Assembly: GCA_032690845.1 (NCBI GenBank)
Contig: CM064429.1
Span: forward strand, 21,611,807-21,675,806
Length of the DNA stretch: 64,000 nt
Reading direction: 5' to 3'
From: Eleusine coracana subsp. coracana
Taxonomy: Eukaryota; Streptophyta; Magnoliopsida; Poales; Poaceae
The notes under the pieces: model-generated
What the model was told of the DNA's origin: nothing
Databases searched by the model: none
What the model saw: only the letters and a program-made list of their open reading frames with translations
Shown: positions 11,501 through 22,800 of the stretch, piece by piece
How the letters are laid out: every line of letters starts with the position of its first letter
Numbering within the stretch: the stretch's first letter is position 1
Made by a program: the position numbers and the translations under genes

Positions 11501-11693
11501 GAAGGAATAATAATTGGAGCGACCATGATGAACACTATCAACATCATATTGCCAAGGACGGCCAAGCAACAAAGAGCATGCTTTCATTGGAACAACATCA
11601 CAATCTACAAAATCAGAATAGGCGCCAAGAGAGAAAGGAACACGTACCGAGCGCGTTACCTTTATTTTGCCGCCATCATTAAGCCATTGAACG
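8383..11693 (-). pseudogene. A1 pol part: protease end, RT, RNase H, integrase (disabled)
   Basis: This is the 3' part of a single-frame gag-pol cut by the A2 insertion at 11693/11694, in the protease region. It contains the RT block with YFDDILIYS, the RNase H Asp in LECDASG, the integrase zinc region (CTTC), the core Asp in ISMDF and the D-35-E pair. It ends with GPITRARAQEL encoded inside the LTR. Breaks relative to the other copies are a TGG to TAG stop at 9245-9247 just after SHF, and a 2-bp deletion near 8871. Together with 24992-26418 the coding length is 4738 bp, two short of the 4740 bp of the complete frame in A2. Confidence 0.92.
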
Positions 11694-12333
11694 TGATGAG
11701 GACATCAACGACATACGAATAATGATGACGGAAGATGGCGCGCCAAACCAAGCTGTCACGCTTCCACCTCTCGTCGTCGCGCCTCCTCGAGTTACGGATC
11801 CATCTTCTAACGAGACGACGACGTACAAGGGCCCAATCACTAGAGCTCGAGCCCAGGAATTGAAGACGGTTTTGATGCTAAGGAACGACGGCCCAGGATG
11901 ATGTCGCCCGAAGGCCCACGTGGCCCAAGTCGCACGACTCCCTCTCCACCGCGCGCCTCTCCACTTCAGCCGGCCCTAGATGCCTCGTCCTCCCCCTATA
12001 TAGTCAAGGGCTGCGCCCTTTGTAATCTTTGAGTTTTGTTTTAAGTTTAGCTTAGCTATACATCCGTCTCTCGACGTGAATTCAGAACTCCACCTTCGTG
12101 CAATACATCAGATTGCTCGCCTCTAATTCTTGCTCGTTCTTCGATTGCGCGTAAGAATTGATCCTCGTGATCAGGTTGATCTTGTTTACCGCAAGGTTAA
12201 TATCCTCCGGAAGTTGGTTCAGCGATTGCATTGGCGCTTCGGCTTGCTCGTCGTAGTCGGATCGTGAGGGTCAACATCCACCAAATCGAAGTTATCTTTA
12301 CTCGCCGAAAGATCGGGCACTCTACACCTATCA
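11694..12333 (+). repeat. First LTR of the A2 tandem
   Basis: Starts TGATGAGGACATC and ends CACCTATCA. It has a TATA-like TATATAG at 11997-12003, followed about 10 bp later by the small inverted repeat gggctgcgccc. The end of the gag-pol frame also lies in this LTR, without the rest of the gene. Confidence 0.95.
11997..12003 (+). promoter_or_regulatory. TATA-like box of family A LTR
   Basis: CCCCCTATATAG in a G/C-rich context about 300 bp into the LTR. The same site is present in all LTR copies of the family, for example near 18322 and 24650, so it is the likely core promoter. Confidence 0.6.
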
Positions 12334-12335
12334 AG

Positions 12336-12345
12336 TGGTATCAGA
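12336..12345 (+). other. Primer-binding site of A2, first unit (initiator tRNA-Met)
   Basis: TGGTATCAGA two bases after the LTR end; the match to initiator tRNA-Met stops after ten bases (TT instead of GC). Equivalent sites are at 18661-18670 (second unit), 27438-27447 (A1) and 55628-55637 (A3). Confidence 0.85.
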
Positions 12346-12639
12346 TTCCAGTGTTTCTCGGTGAGTTTTATCCAAGTCCACATAAACCAAAAATTACAAA
12401 AAAAAAAATGTTTACCCCTGTACGGTTTTGAGCCTCGCACTTTCGTTCAATAATTTGCGTTGTTGAGTTTTTGTGCTTTCGCTTTTGATCGTTGCTGGTA
12501 CACTGTGTTTCATCGTTTTCTTCCTATCATCGTCGTATCCTTCCGCCGTGCCGCGTGTTTTCACCACCATAGTTTGCTTTCCGCCGCATCTGTTTATCCT
12601 GTCTCGCTTGCCAAATTTATCCGCTGCACCGTGAGTCCG

Positions 12640-13110
12640 GGTCAATCACTGCCTCGACGATCGAGTCCTACTCGGTTACGTCGTGTCCCGCTCGCCTCGC
12701 TGATCGAGTCCTACTCGGTTACGTCGTGACCCGCTCGCCTCGCCCTGTGTTTAGTTCTGTTCGGCTTCGTGTGTCCCGCTCGCCTCGCTGATCGAGTCCT
12801 ACTCGGTTACGTCGTGACCCGCTCGCCTCGCCCTGTGTTTAGTTCTGTTCGACTTCGTGTGTCCCGCTCGCCTCGCTGATCGAGTCCTACTCGGTTACGT
12901 CGTGACCCGCTCGCCTCGCCCTGTGTTTGTTTCTGCTCGGTTTCGTTTGTTCCTACTCTAGAGAGAGAGAGAGAAAGTGCTTGTGCTTAATTGCTTATTT
13001 GAGGTCTCATTGTTTATATTTTCAGCAAAAAGTATTAAAAAAAAAAGAAAAAAAAAAGAAAAAAAAAAGAAAAAAAAAAGAAAGAAAAAAAAAAGAGAAA
13101 AAAAAAAAGA
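12640..13110 (+). repeat. Leader tandem repeats and A-rich tract of A2
   Basis: An 88-bp unit beginning gatcgagtcctactcgg starts at 12702, 12790 and 12878, with a truncated 43-bp unit at 12659. A short GA repeat follows (12960-12975), then an A-rich tract with single G interruptions (about 13035-13112). The same array recurs at 18984-19440, on the minus strand in A3 (about 54860-55320) and in a shortened form in A1 (about 26800-27135). Open frames made of Lys in the A tract are artefacts. Confidence 0.85.
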
Positions 13111-13394
13111 GCGGCCGAGCAACACAGGCGACGCGTTCTTGCTGCACTTTGTTTTGATCCTTTTTTTCCTTCCTCTTGCACTTGTACCGGCAGCAATCTT
13201 TTCGCGTTTAGCACCATTATTCAGCTTTGCAGTTATTGTTTGAATTGTGCTAACCCTTGGATTGAGTGCAGCCTCCTAGCCCCACATATTTTCTACTACG
13301 AGCAGGTTTTTGTTTCACCACGCAATCGCTCCTCCAATCTTCCACCGGTTTTACCTGTGGTTGCAGTTCACGCTTGCGTGCTTGGTAAGGACGG

Positions 13395-13456
13395 GTAAGA
13401 ATTTGATAACAGCTTTTTGATTAAGCTTTTCACCCACCACTCACCTCTCGTTGTAG
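13395..13456 (+). other. Candidate leader intron upstream of gag
   Basis: GGGTAAGAAT at 13393-13402 and TTGTAG|GATC ending at 13456 would bound a 62-bp A/T-rich intron that finishes 30 bp before the gag ATG. Both sites are kept in the other copies. Splicing is not shown; it rests on the two consensus borders only. Confidence 0.35.
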
Positions 13457-13486
13457 GATCCTGCTTTTTGTATTGCTTGTGTTTCT

Positions 13487-16400
13487 ATGGCAGAAAATAG
13501 CTCGAAGTCGGAGGAGCTCACCCTCCAGGATGTCCAGGCACAGGTTGACGGTCTACAAAACGACATGAAGACGATGCACGAGAGACTTGACTCTACGGTC
13601 ACTTCGTCGAATGAGCGTTTTGATCAACTGGACCTCGCTGATACGGCTGCCCGCACCACGCTCGCGACGATCATGACTCGTCTTGAGGCCATGTCGACGC
13701 AGCTTGGGACCATGACGACGCAGCTCACGGAGTTGCAACAGGCACATGACTACGGCGCCGACACCGAGCAGGACGACGACAATCGCCGTGGTCGTGCTCG
13801 TAGGGTACGTGTTCCTATTAATGATTCTTTTGCCAAAATAAAATTTCGTATTCCCACTTTTAATGGCAAATATGATCCGGGTACTTATCTTGATTGGGAA
13901 TTAGAGGTTGAACAAAAATTTGCATGCCATGATATTCCTGCTAATTTACAAGTTAAGGCTGCTATTAGTGAATTTACTGAATTTGCTTTACTTTGGTGGC
14001 GTGAGTATAGACAAAGATATCCTGATAATATTCCAGCCACTTGGACGGCATTAAAAGCTGCTATGCGTCATCGTTTTGTGCCGTCATATTATGCTAGAGA
14101 TTTGCTTAATCAAATGCAGCGTTTTCAACAAGGTTCACTTTCCGTAGAGGATTATTATCAAGCTTTGCAAAAGGGTATGATTCGCTGTGGTTTAGTTGAA
14201 CTGGATGATGCTGCTATGGCTCGCTTTAGGGGTGGGTTAAATCGTGAAATTCAGAATATTCTTGATTATAAGCATTATGATGATATGACCACCTTATTTG
14301 AATATGCTTGTAAAGCTGAACGTGAAGTGCAGGATCGACAATCTTCGTCAAGACCTAACATTTTTGTAGGGTCCAAGACGCCTTCAGCTCCACGGTCGAC
14401 ACCTCCTTCCACGTCGCGCGACCACTCCTCGACCACGTCCAAGTCGAGTGCTCCATCCACGGCCAAATCTGCCTCGTTCGTGCCGTCCTCCTCGTCGTCT
14501 GGACGAGCTCGTGATATTCAGTGTCACCGTTGCCGAGGATTTGGTCATGTGATACGTGATTGTCCAAATAAACGAACTATGTTGATTCGTGACGACGGTG
14601 GGTATTCTTCTGCTAGTGATTCTGAGGATATTCAGCAGACTATGCTTGCCACTAATCATGCAGATAATACGGAGCTTCATGTCGACTCTAGTGCCGCCGA
14701 CAGGTATGCCACTCTTGTTGTGCAGCGTGTTCTTAGTACATAGGTCGTTCAGGATGAAAAGCATCAGCGCCACAACATTTTTCATATCAAAGGCGTTGTG
14801 CAAGAACGAGCGGTCCGTATAATCATTGATGGTGGCAGTTGCAACAATTTGGCTAGTACAACCTTGGTGGAGCAGTTGTCATTGCCAACAAGGAAGCATC
14901 CACATCCTTATCACGTTCAATGGCTCAATGATGGCGGCAAAGTAAAGGTAACGCGCTCGGTACGTGTTCCTTTCTCTCTTGGCGCCTATTCTGATTTTGT
15001 AGATTGTGATGTTGTTCCAATGGAAGCATGCTCTTTGTTGCTTGGCCGTCCTTGGCAATATGATGTTGATAGTGTTCATCATGGTCGCTCCAATTATTAT
15101 TCCTTCATGTTCAAGGGTCAGAAAATTGTTATTCATCCTATGACACCTGAACAAGTCCTTAAAGATGATATTGCTCGAGCGACAAAAGCTGCAAAATTGG
15201 TTACATCGCCTCCTGTTGCACCTGTTCAACATGAGATCAAATTGAATAACCCTATCTTGCTTGCTACACGTGCTGATTTTGATGAATTACATGATGCTAA
15301 TCTGCTTTGCTATGCGCTAGTTTGCTCTCGTATGCTTGTTTCACTAGATGAGGCGCCTATGTTGCATATTCCTCCTGTTGTTGCTAACCTTTTGCAGGAC
15401 TATAAAGATGTTTTTCCCGCTGAATTGCCGCCGGGACTTCCTCCTATTCGTGGCATAGAACATCAGATTGATTTAATTCCAGGCGCATAGCTTCCTAATC
15501 GCGCCCCGTACCGCACAAATCCTGAGGAGACGAAAGAAATTCAGCGTCAAGTGCAGGCATTGCTTGATAAAGGTTACATTCGTGAGTCTCTCAGCCCTTG
15601 TTCGGTTCCTGTTTTGCTTGTTCCTAAGAAAGATGGTTCTTGGCGTATGTGTGTAGATTGTCGTGCAATTAACAATATTACAATTCGTTATCGATATCCT
15701 ATACCACGCCTTGATGATATGCTTGATGAACTTAGTGGTGCCACAATTTTCTCTAAGGTTGATTTACGTAGTGGTTACCATCAAATAAGAATGAAATTAG
15801 GAGATGAATGGAAAACGGCTTTTAAAACTAAATTTGGCTTGTATGAATGGTTGGTTATGCCGTTTGGATTGTCTAATGCTCCTAGCACTTTTATGCGCTT
15901 AATGAATGAAGTTCTTCGGTCTTTCATTGGAATATTTGTTGTTGTCTATTTTGATGATATCCTTATATACAGCAAATCCATAAATGAGCATTTAGATCAT
16001 TTGCGTGCTGTTTTTGATGCTTTGCGTGCTGCTCACTTGTTTGGGAACATGGAAAAATGCACTTTTTGCACGCAACGTGTTTCGTTTCTTGGATATGTTG
16101 TTACTCCACAGGGCATTGAGGTCGATAGCAGCAAGGTGGACGCCATTCAGAGTTGGCCCCAACCGACGACGGTCACACAGGTTCGCAGTTTTCTTGGTCT
16201 TGCAGGCTTCTATCGTCGTTTTGTGCGGGATTTCAGTTCTATTGCTGCACCATTACATGAGCTGACCAAGAAGGGTGCGCCATTTGAGTGGGACGCACCA
16301 CAAGACGACGCATTCAACACTTTAAAGGAACGGTTAACTCATGCTCCTCTCTTACAATTGCCTAATTTTGATAAAGTGTTTGAATTGGAATGTGATGCTA

Positions 16401-18226
16401 GTGGAATTGGTTTGGGTGCTGTTTTGTTGCAAGATCATAAACCCATTGCTTATTTTAGTGAGAAGTTAAGTGGTGCTGCTCTAAAATATTCCACTTATGA
16501 TAAAGAACTTTATGCTTTAGTAAGAACTTTGCAAACATGGCAGCATTATTTATGGCCTCGCGAATTTATTATTCATTCTGATCATGAGGCTTTGAAACAT
16601 ATTAGAACCCAAACTAATCTGAATCGTCGACATGCTAAATGGGTTGAATTTATTGAATCTTTTCCATACATCATTAAACATAAAAACGGGAAGGAAAATG
16701 TGATTGCCGATGCTTTGTCTCGTCGTTATGTGATGCTGTCCCAATTAGACTTTAAAATCTTTGGTTTGCAAGCTTTGAAAGATCAATATGTGAATGATGC
16801 TGATTTTCATGATATTATGATGCATTGTAAGGATGGCAAACCTTGGGGCAAATTTCATATGCAGGATGGGTTCCTGTTTCGTGCTAACAAGCTGTGTATT
16901 CCAGCTAGCTCGGTTCGTCTTTTGTTGTTACAGGAGGCGCATGGAGGTGGTCTTATGGGTCACTTCGGAGTTTTCAAGACACATGAGGTGTTGGCCGACC
17001 ATTTCTTTTGGCCACGGATGCGCCGTGATGTTGAGCGCCTTGTTGCACGCTGTACTACATGTCAAAAAGCTAAATCTCGTTTGGGTAATCATGGTTTGTA
17101 TATGCCCTTGCCTGTTCCCTCTTCTCCTTGGCTTGATATTTCGATGGATTTTGTTTTGGGATTGCCTTGCACTAAGAAGGGGAGGGACAGTATTTTTGTG
17201 GTTGTTGATCGTTTCTCTAAAATGGCTCACTTTATACCTTGTCATAAAACAGATGATGCCTCAAATGTTGCTGAATTGTTCTTTAGAGAGATCGTTAGAT
17301 TGCATGGAATTCCTAAAACAATTGTCTCTGATCGTGATGCTAAGTTTCTTAGTCATTTTTGGCGTTCTCTTTGGAATAAATTAGGAACTAAGCTGCTGTT
17401 TAGTACTACTTGTCATCCTCAAACTGATGGGCAAACTGAGGTAGTAAATAGAACTTTGTCTGCTATGCTTAGAGCTGTTTTAGATAAAAATTTGAGACGC
17501 TGGGAAGATTGTTTACCTCATGTTGAATTTGCTTATAATCATGCTACACATTCTGCCACTAAGATGTGTCCTTTTGAGGTTGTTTATGGCTATGTTCCTA
17601 AGGCGCCTATTGATTTGTTTGCTATTGATGCTGAGGATGAACCACATCTTGATGCTCTTGCTCATATTGATCACATGAAACAATTGCATGAAGAAACACA
17701 ACACAACATTGCCATTGCTAATAAAAAGTATCAAGTTGCTGGTAGTAAAGGTAGAAAACATATTTCTTTTGAACCTGGTGATTTGGTTTGGTTGCATTTG
17801 CGTAAAGATAGATTTCCTACTTTGCGTCGTTCTAAACTGATGCCTCGTGCTGCTGGTCCTTTTAAAGTGCTAACCAAGATTAACGATAATGCTTATGTTC
17901 TTGACTTGCCCATGGAGTTTGGTGTTTCCACTAGTTTTAATGTTGCAGATTTGAAACCATACTTGGGTGAGGATGATGAGTTGCCGTCGAGGACGACTTC
18001 ACTTCAAGAAGGGGAGGATGATGAGGACATCAACGACATACGAATAATGATGACGGAAGATGGCGCGCCAAACCAAGCTGTCACGCTTCCACCTCTCGTC
18101 GTCGCGCCTCCTCGAGTTACGGATCCATCTTCTAACGAGACGACGACGTACAAGGGCCCAATCACTAGAGCTCGAGCCCAGGAATTGAAGACGGTTTTGA
18201 TGCTAAGGAACGACGGCCCAGGATGA
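13487..18226 (+). pseudogene. Gag-pol polyprotein, A2 unit 1 (1579 codons, two in-frame TAG)
   Basis: One frame runs from ATG 13487 to TGA 18226. In order: a coiled-coil-like N-terminus; a capsid-like region (residues about 120-270); a CCHC knuckle (CHRCRGFGHVIRDC, about 345); a protease with IDGGSCNN where many families have D-S/T-G; RT with YFDDILIYS; RNase H with LECDASG; integrase with CTTC zinc ligands and a complete D-35-E triad; and a C-terminal tail GPITRARAQEL. No chromodomain is seen. The last 208 bp lie inside the 3' LTR, as in CRM-type chromoviruses. TAG codons at 14741-14743 (between gag and protease) and 15488-15490 (before RT) correspond to CAG in A3, so this copy should not make full-length Gag-Pol unless read through. 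Start chosen because A3 and A1 share it. Confidence 0.95.
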
Positions 18227-18658
18227 TGTCGCCCGAAGGCCCACGTGGCCCAAGTCGCACGACTCCCTCTCCACCGCGCGCCTCTCCACTTCAGCCGGCC
18301 CTAGATGCCTCGTCCTCCCCCTATATAGTCAAGGGCTGCGCCCTTTGTAATCTTTGAGTTTTGTTTTAAGTTTAGCTTAGCTATACATCCGTCTCTCGAC
18401 GTGAATTCAGAACTCCACCTTCGTGCAATACATCAGATTGCTCGCCTCTAATTCTTGCTCGTTCTTCGATTGCGCGTAAGAATTGATCCTCGTGATCAGG
18501 TTGATCTTGTTTACCGCAAGGTTAATATCCTCCGGAAGTTGGTTCAGCGATTGCATTGGCGCTTCGGCTTGCTCGTCGTAGTCGGATCGTGAGGGTCAAC
18601 ATCCACCAAATCGAAGTTATCTTTACTCGCCGAAAGATCGGGCACTCTACACCTATCA
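18019..18658 (+). repeat. Middle (shared) LTR of the A2 tandem
   Basis: 640 bp, the same TGATGAGG...CTATCA borders. It is the 3' LTR of unit 1 and the 5' LTR of unit 2. A purine tract precedes it (aagaaggggagga) and a PBS follows it (18661-18670). No target duplication lies at its edges. Confidence 0.95.
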
Positions 18659-19362
18659 AGTGGTATCAGATTCCAGTGTTTCTCGGTGAGTTTTATCCAA
18701 GTCCACATAAACCAAAAATTACAAAAAAAAAAATGTTTACCCCTGTACGGTTTTGAGCCTCGCACTTTCGTTCAATAATTTGCGTTGTTGAGTTTTTGTG
18801 CTTTCGCTTTTGATCGTTGCTGGTACACTGTGTTTCATCGTTTTCTTCCTATCATCGTCGTATCCTTCCGCCGTGCCGCGTGTTTTCACCACCATAGTTT
18901 GCTTTCCGCCGCATCTGTTTATCCTGTCTCGCTTGCCAAATTTATCCGCTGCACCGTGAGTCCGGGTCAATCACTGCCTCGACGATCGAGTCCTACTCGG
19001 TTACGTCGTGTCCCGCTCGCCTCGCTGATCGAGTCCTACTCGGTTACGTCGTGACCCGCTCGCCTCGCCCTGTGTTTAGTTCTGTTCGGCTTCGTGTGTC
19101 CCGCTCGCCTCGCTGATCGAGTCCTACTCGGTTACGTCGTGACCCGCTCGCCTCGCCCTGTGTTTAGTTCTGTTCGACTTCGTGTGTCCCGCTCGCCTCG
19201 CTGATCGAGTCCTACTCGGTTACGTCGTGACCCGCTCGCCTCGCCCTGTGTTTGTTTCTGCTCGGTTTCGTTTGTTCCTACTCTAGAGAGAGAGAGAGAA
19301 AGTGCTTGTGCTTAATTGCTTATTTGAGGTCTCATTGTTTATATTTTCAGCAAAAAGTATTA

Positions 19363-19394
<32 letters not shown>

Positions 19395-19810
19395 AAAAAA
19401 AAAGAAAGAAAAAAAAAAGAGAAAAAAAAAAAGAGCGGCCGAGCAACACAGGCGACGCGTTCTTGCTGCACTTTGTTTTGATCCTTTTTTTCCTTCCTCT
19501 TGCACTTGTACCGGCAGCAATCTTTTCGCGTTTAGCACCATTATTCAGCTTTGCAGTTATTGTTTGAATTGTGCTAACCCTTGGATTGAGTGCAGCCTCC
19601 TAGCCCCACATATTTTCTACTACGAGCAGGTTTTTGTTTCACCACGCAATCGCTCCTCCAATCTTCCACCGGTTTTACCTGTGGTTGCAGTTCACGCTTG
19701 CGTGCTTGGTAAGGACGGGTAAGAATTTGATAACAGCTTTTTGATTAAGCTTTTCACCCACCACTCACCTCTCGTTGTAGGATCCTGCTTTTTGTATTGC
19801 TTGTGTTTCT
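18659..19810 (+). other. PBS and leader of A2 unit 2
   Basis: A repeat of the leader of unit 1: PBS, 88-bp tandem repeats, GA and A-rich tracts, and the same candidate intron borders (about 19719-19780). The A-rich tract is one base shorter than in unit 1. Confidence 0.85.
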
Positions 19811-22800
19811 ATGGCAGAAAATAGCTCGAAGTCGGAGGAGCTCACCCTCCAGGATGTCCAGGCACAGGTTGACGGTCTACAAAACGACATGAAGACGATG
19901 CACGAGAGACTTGACTCTACGGTCACTTCGTCGAATGAGCGTTTTGATCAACTGGACCTCGCTGATACGGCTGCCCGCACCACGCTCGCGACGATCATGA
20001 CTCGTCTTGAGGCCATGTCGACGCAGCTTGGGACCATGACGACGCAGCTCACGGAGTTGCAACAGGCACATGACTACGGCGCCGACACCGAGCAGGACGA
20101 CGACAATCGCCGTGGTCGTGCTCGTAGGGTACGTGTTCCTATTAATGATTCTTTTGCCAAAATAAAATTTCGTATTCCCACTTTTAATGGCAAATATGAT
20201 CCGGGTACTTATCTTGATTGGGAATTAGAGGTTGAACAAAAATTTGCATGCCATGATATTCCTGCTAATTTACAAGTTAAGGCTGCTATTAGTGAATTTA
20301 CTGAATTTGCTTTACTTTGGTGGCGTGAGTATAGACAAAGATATCCTGATAATATTCCAGCCACTTGGACGGCATTAAAAGCTGCTATGCGTCATCGTTT
20401 TGTGCCGTCATATTATGCTAGAGATTTGCTTAATCAAATGCAGCGTTTTCAACAAGGTTCACTTTCCGTAGAGGATTATTATCAAGCTTTGCAAAAGGGT
20501 ATGATTCGCTGTGGTTTAGTTGAACTGGATGATGCTGCTATGGCTCGCTTTAGGGGTGGGTTAAATCGTGAAATTCAGAATATTCTTGATTATAAGCATT
20601 ATGATGATATGACCACCTTATTTGAATATGCTTGTAAAGCTGAACGTGAAGTGCAGGATCGACAATCTTCGTCAAGACCTAACATTTTTGTAGGGTCCAA
20701 GACGCCTTCAGCTCCACGGTCGACACCTCCTTCCACGTCGCGCGACCACTCCTCGACCACGTCCAAGTCGAGTGCTCCATCCACGGCCAAATCTGCCTCG
20801 TTCGTGCCGTCCTCCTCGTCGTCTGGACGAGCTCGTGATATTCAGTGTCACCGTTGCCGAGGATTTGGTCATGTGATACGTGATTGTCCAAATAAACGAA
20901 CTATGTTGATTCGTGACGACGGTGGGTATTCTTCTGCTAGTGATTCTGAGGATATTCAGCAGACTATGCTTGCCACTAATCATGCAGATAATACGGAGCT
21001 TCATGTCGACTCTAGTGCCGCCGACAGGTATGCCACTCTTGTTGTGCAGCGTGTTCTTAGTACATAGGTCGTTCAGGATGAAAAGCATCAGCGCCACAAC
21101 ATTTTTCATATCAAAGGCGTTGTGCAAGAACGAGCGGTCCGTATAATCATTGATGGTGGCAGTTGCAACAATTTGGCTAGTACAACCTTGGTGGAGCAGT
21201 TGTCATTGCCAACAAGGAAGCATCCACATCCTTATCACGTTCAATGGCTCAATGATGGCGGCAAAGTAAAGGTAACGCGCTCGGTACGTGTTCCTTTCTC
21301 TCTTGGCGCCTATTCTGATTTTGTAGATTGTGATGTTGTTCCAATGGAAGCATGCTCTTTGTTGCTTGGCCGTCCTTGGCAATATGATGTTGATAGTGTT
21401 CATCATGGTCGCTCCAATTATTATTCCTTCATGTTCAAGGGTCAGAAAATTGTTATTCATCCTATGACACCTGAACAAGTCCTTAAAGATGATATTGCTC
21501 GAGCGACAAAAGCTGCAAAATTGGTTACATCGCCTCCTGTTGCACCTGTTCAACATGAGATCAAATTGAATAACCCTATCTTGCTTGCTACACGTGCTGA
21601 TTTTGATGAATTACATGATGCTAATCTGCTTTGCTATGCGCTAGTTTGCTCTCGTATGCTTGTTTCACTAGATGAGGCGCCTATGTTGCATATTCCTCCT
21701 GTTGTTGCTAACCTTTTGCAGGACTATAAAGATGTTTTTCCCGCTGAATTGCCGCCGGGACTTCCTCCTATTCGTGGCATAGAACATCAGATTGATTTAA
21801 TTCCAGGCGCATAGCTTCCTAATCGCGCCCCGTACCGCACAAATCCTGAGGAGACGAAAGAAATTCAGCGTCAAGTGCAGGCATTGCTTGATAAAGGTTA
21901 CATTCGTGAGTCTCTCAGCCCTTGTTCGGTTCCTGTTTTGCTTGTTCCTAAGAAAGATGGTTCTTGGCGTATGTGTGTAGATTGTCGTGCAATTAACAAT
22001 ATTACAATTCGTTATCGATATCCTATACCACGCCTTGATGATATGCTTGATGAACTTAGTGGTGCCACAATTTTCTCTAAGGTTGATTTACGTAGTGGTT
22101 ACCATCAAATAAGAATGAAATTAGGAGATGAATGGAAAACGGCTTTTAAAACTAAATTTGGCTTGTATGAATGGTTGGTTATGCCGTTTGGATTGTCTAA
22201 TGCTCCTAGCACTTTTATGCGCTTAATGAATGAAGTTCTTCGGTCTTTCATTGGAATATTTGTTGTTGTCTATTTTGATGATATCCTTATATACAGCAAA
22301 TCCATAAATGAGCATTTAGATCATTTGCGTGCTGTTTTTGATGCTTTGCGTGCTGCTCACTTGTTTGGGAACATGGAAAAATGCACTTTTTGCACGCAAC
22401 GTGTTTCGTTTCTTGGATATGTTGTTACTCCACAGGGCATTGAGGTCGATAGCAGCAAGGTGGACGCCATTCAGAGTTGGCCCCAACCGACGACGGTCAC
22501 ACAGGTTCGCAGTTTTCTTGGTCTTGCAGGCTTCTATCGTCGTTTTGTGCGGGATTTCAGTTCTATTGCTGCACCATTACATGAGCTGACCAAGAAGGGT
22601 GCGCCATTTGAGTGGGACGCACCACAAGACGACGCATTCAACACTTTAAAGGAACGGTTAACTCATGCTCCTCTCTTACAATTGCCTAATTTTGATAAAG
22701 TGTTTGAATTGGAATGTGATGCTAGTGGAATTGGTTTGGGTGCTGTTTTGTTGCAAGATCATAAACCCATTGCTTATTTTAGTGAGAAGTTAAGTGGTGC

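Noticed and set aside
12927..13243. Lys-rich open frames over the A-rich tract (and 19252-19722, 54693-55049 equivalents)
   Set aside because: They are translations of a simple A/G tract in the non-coding leader of family A; length changes between copies break the frame.
14384..14803. 139-codon Arg-rich frame antisense to gag (repeated in all family A copies)
   Set aside because: Opposite-strand shadow of the Ser/Thr-rich and knuckle part of gag; no start context or independent support.
16833..17384. 183-codon frame overlapping integrase (and equivalents at 9223-9774, 50625-51176)
   Set aside because: It is the +2 shadow of the conserved pol frame, has no domain, and its conservation follows that of pol.
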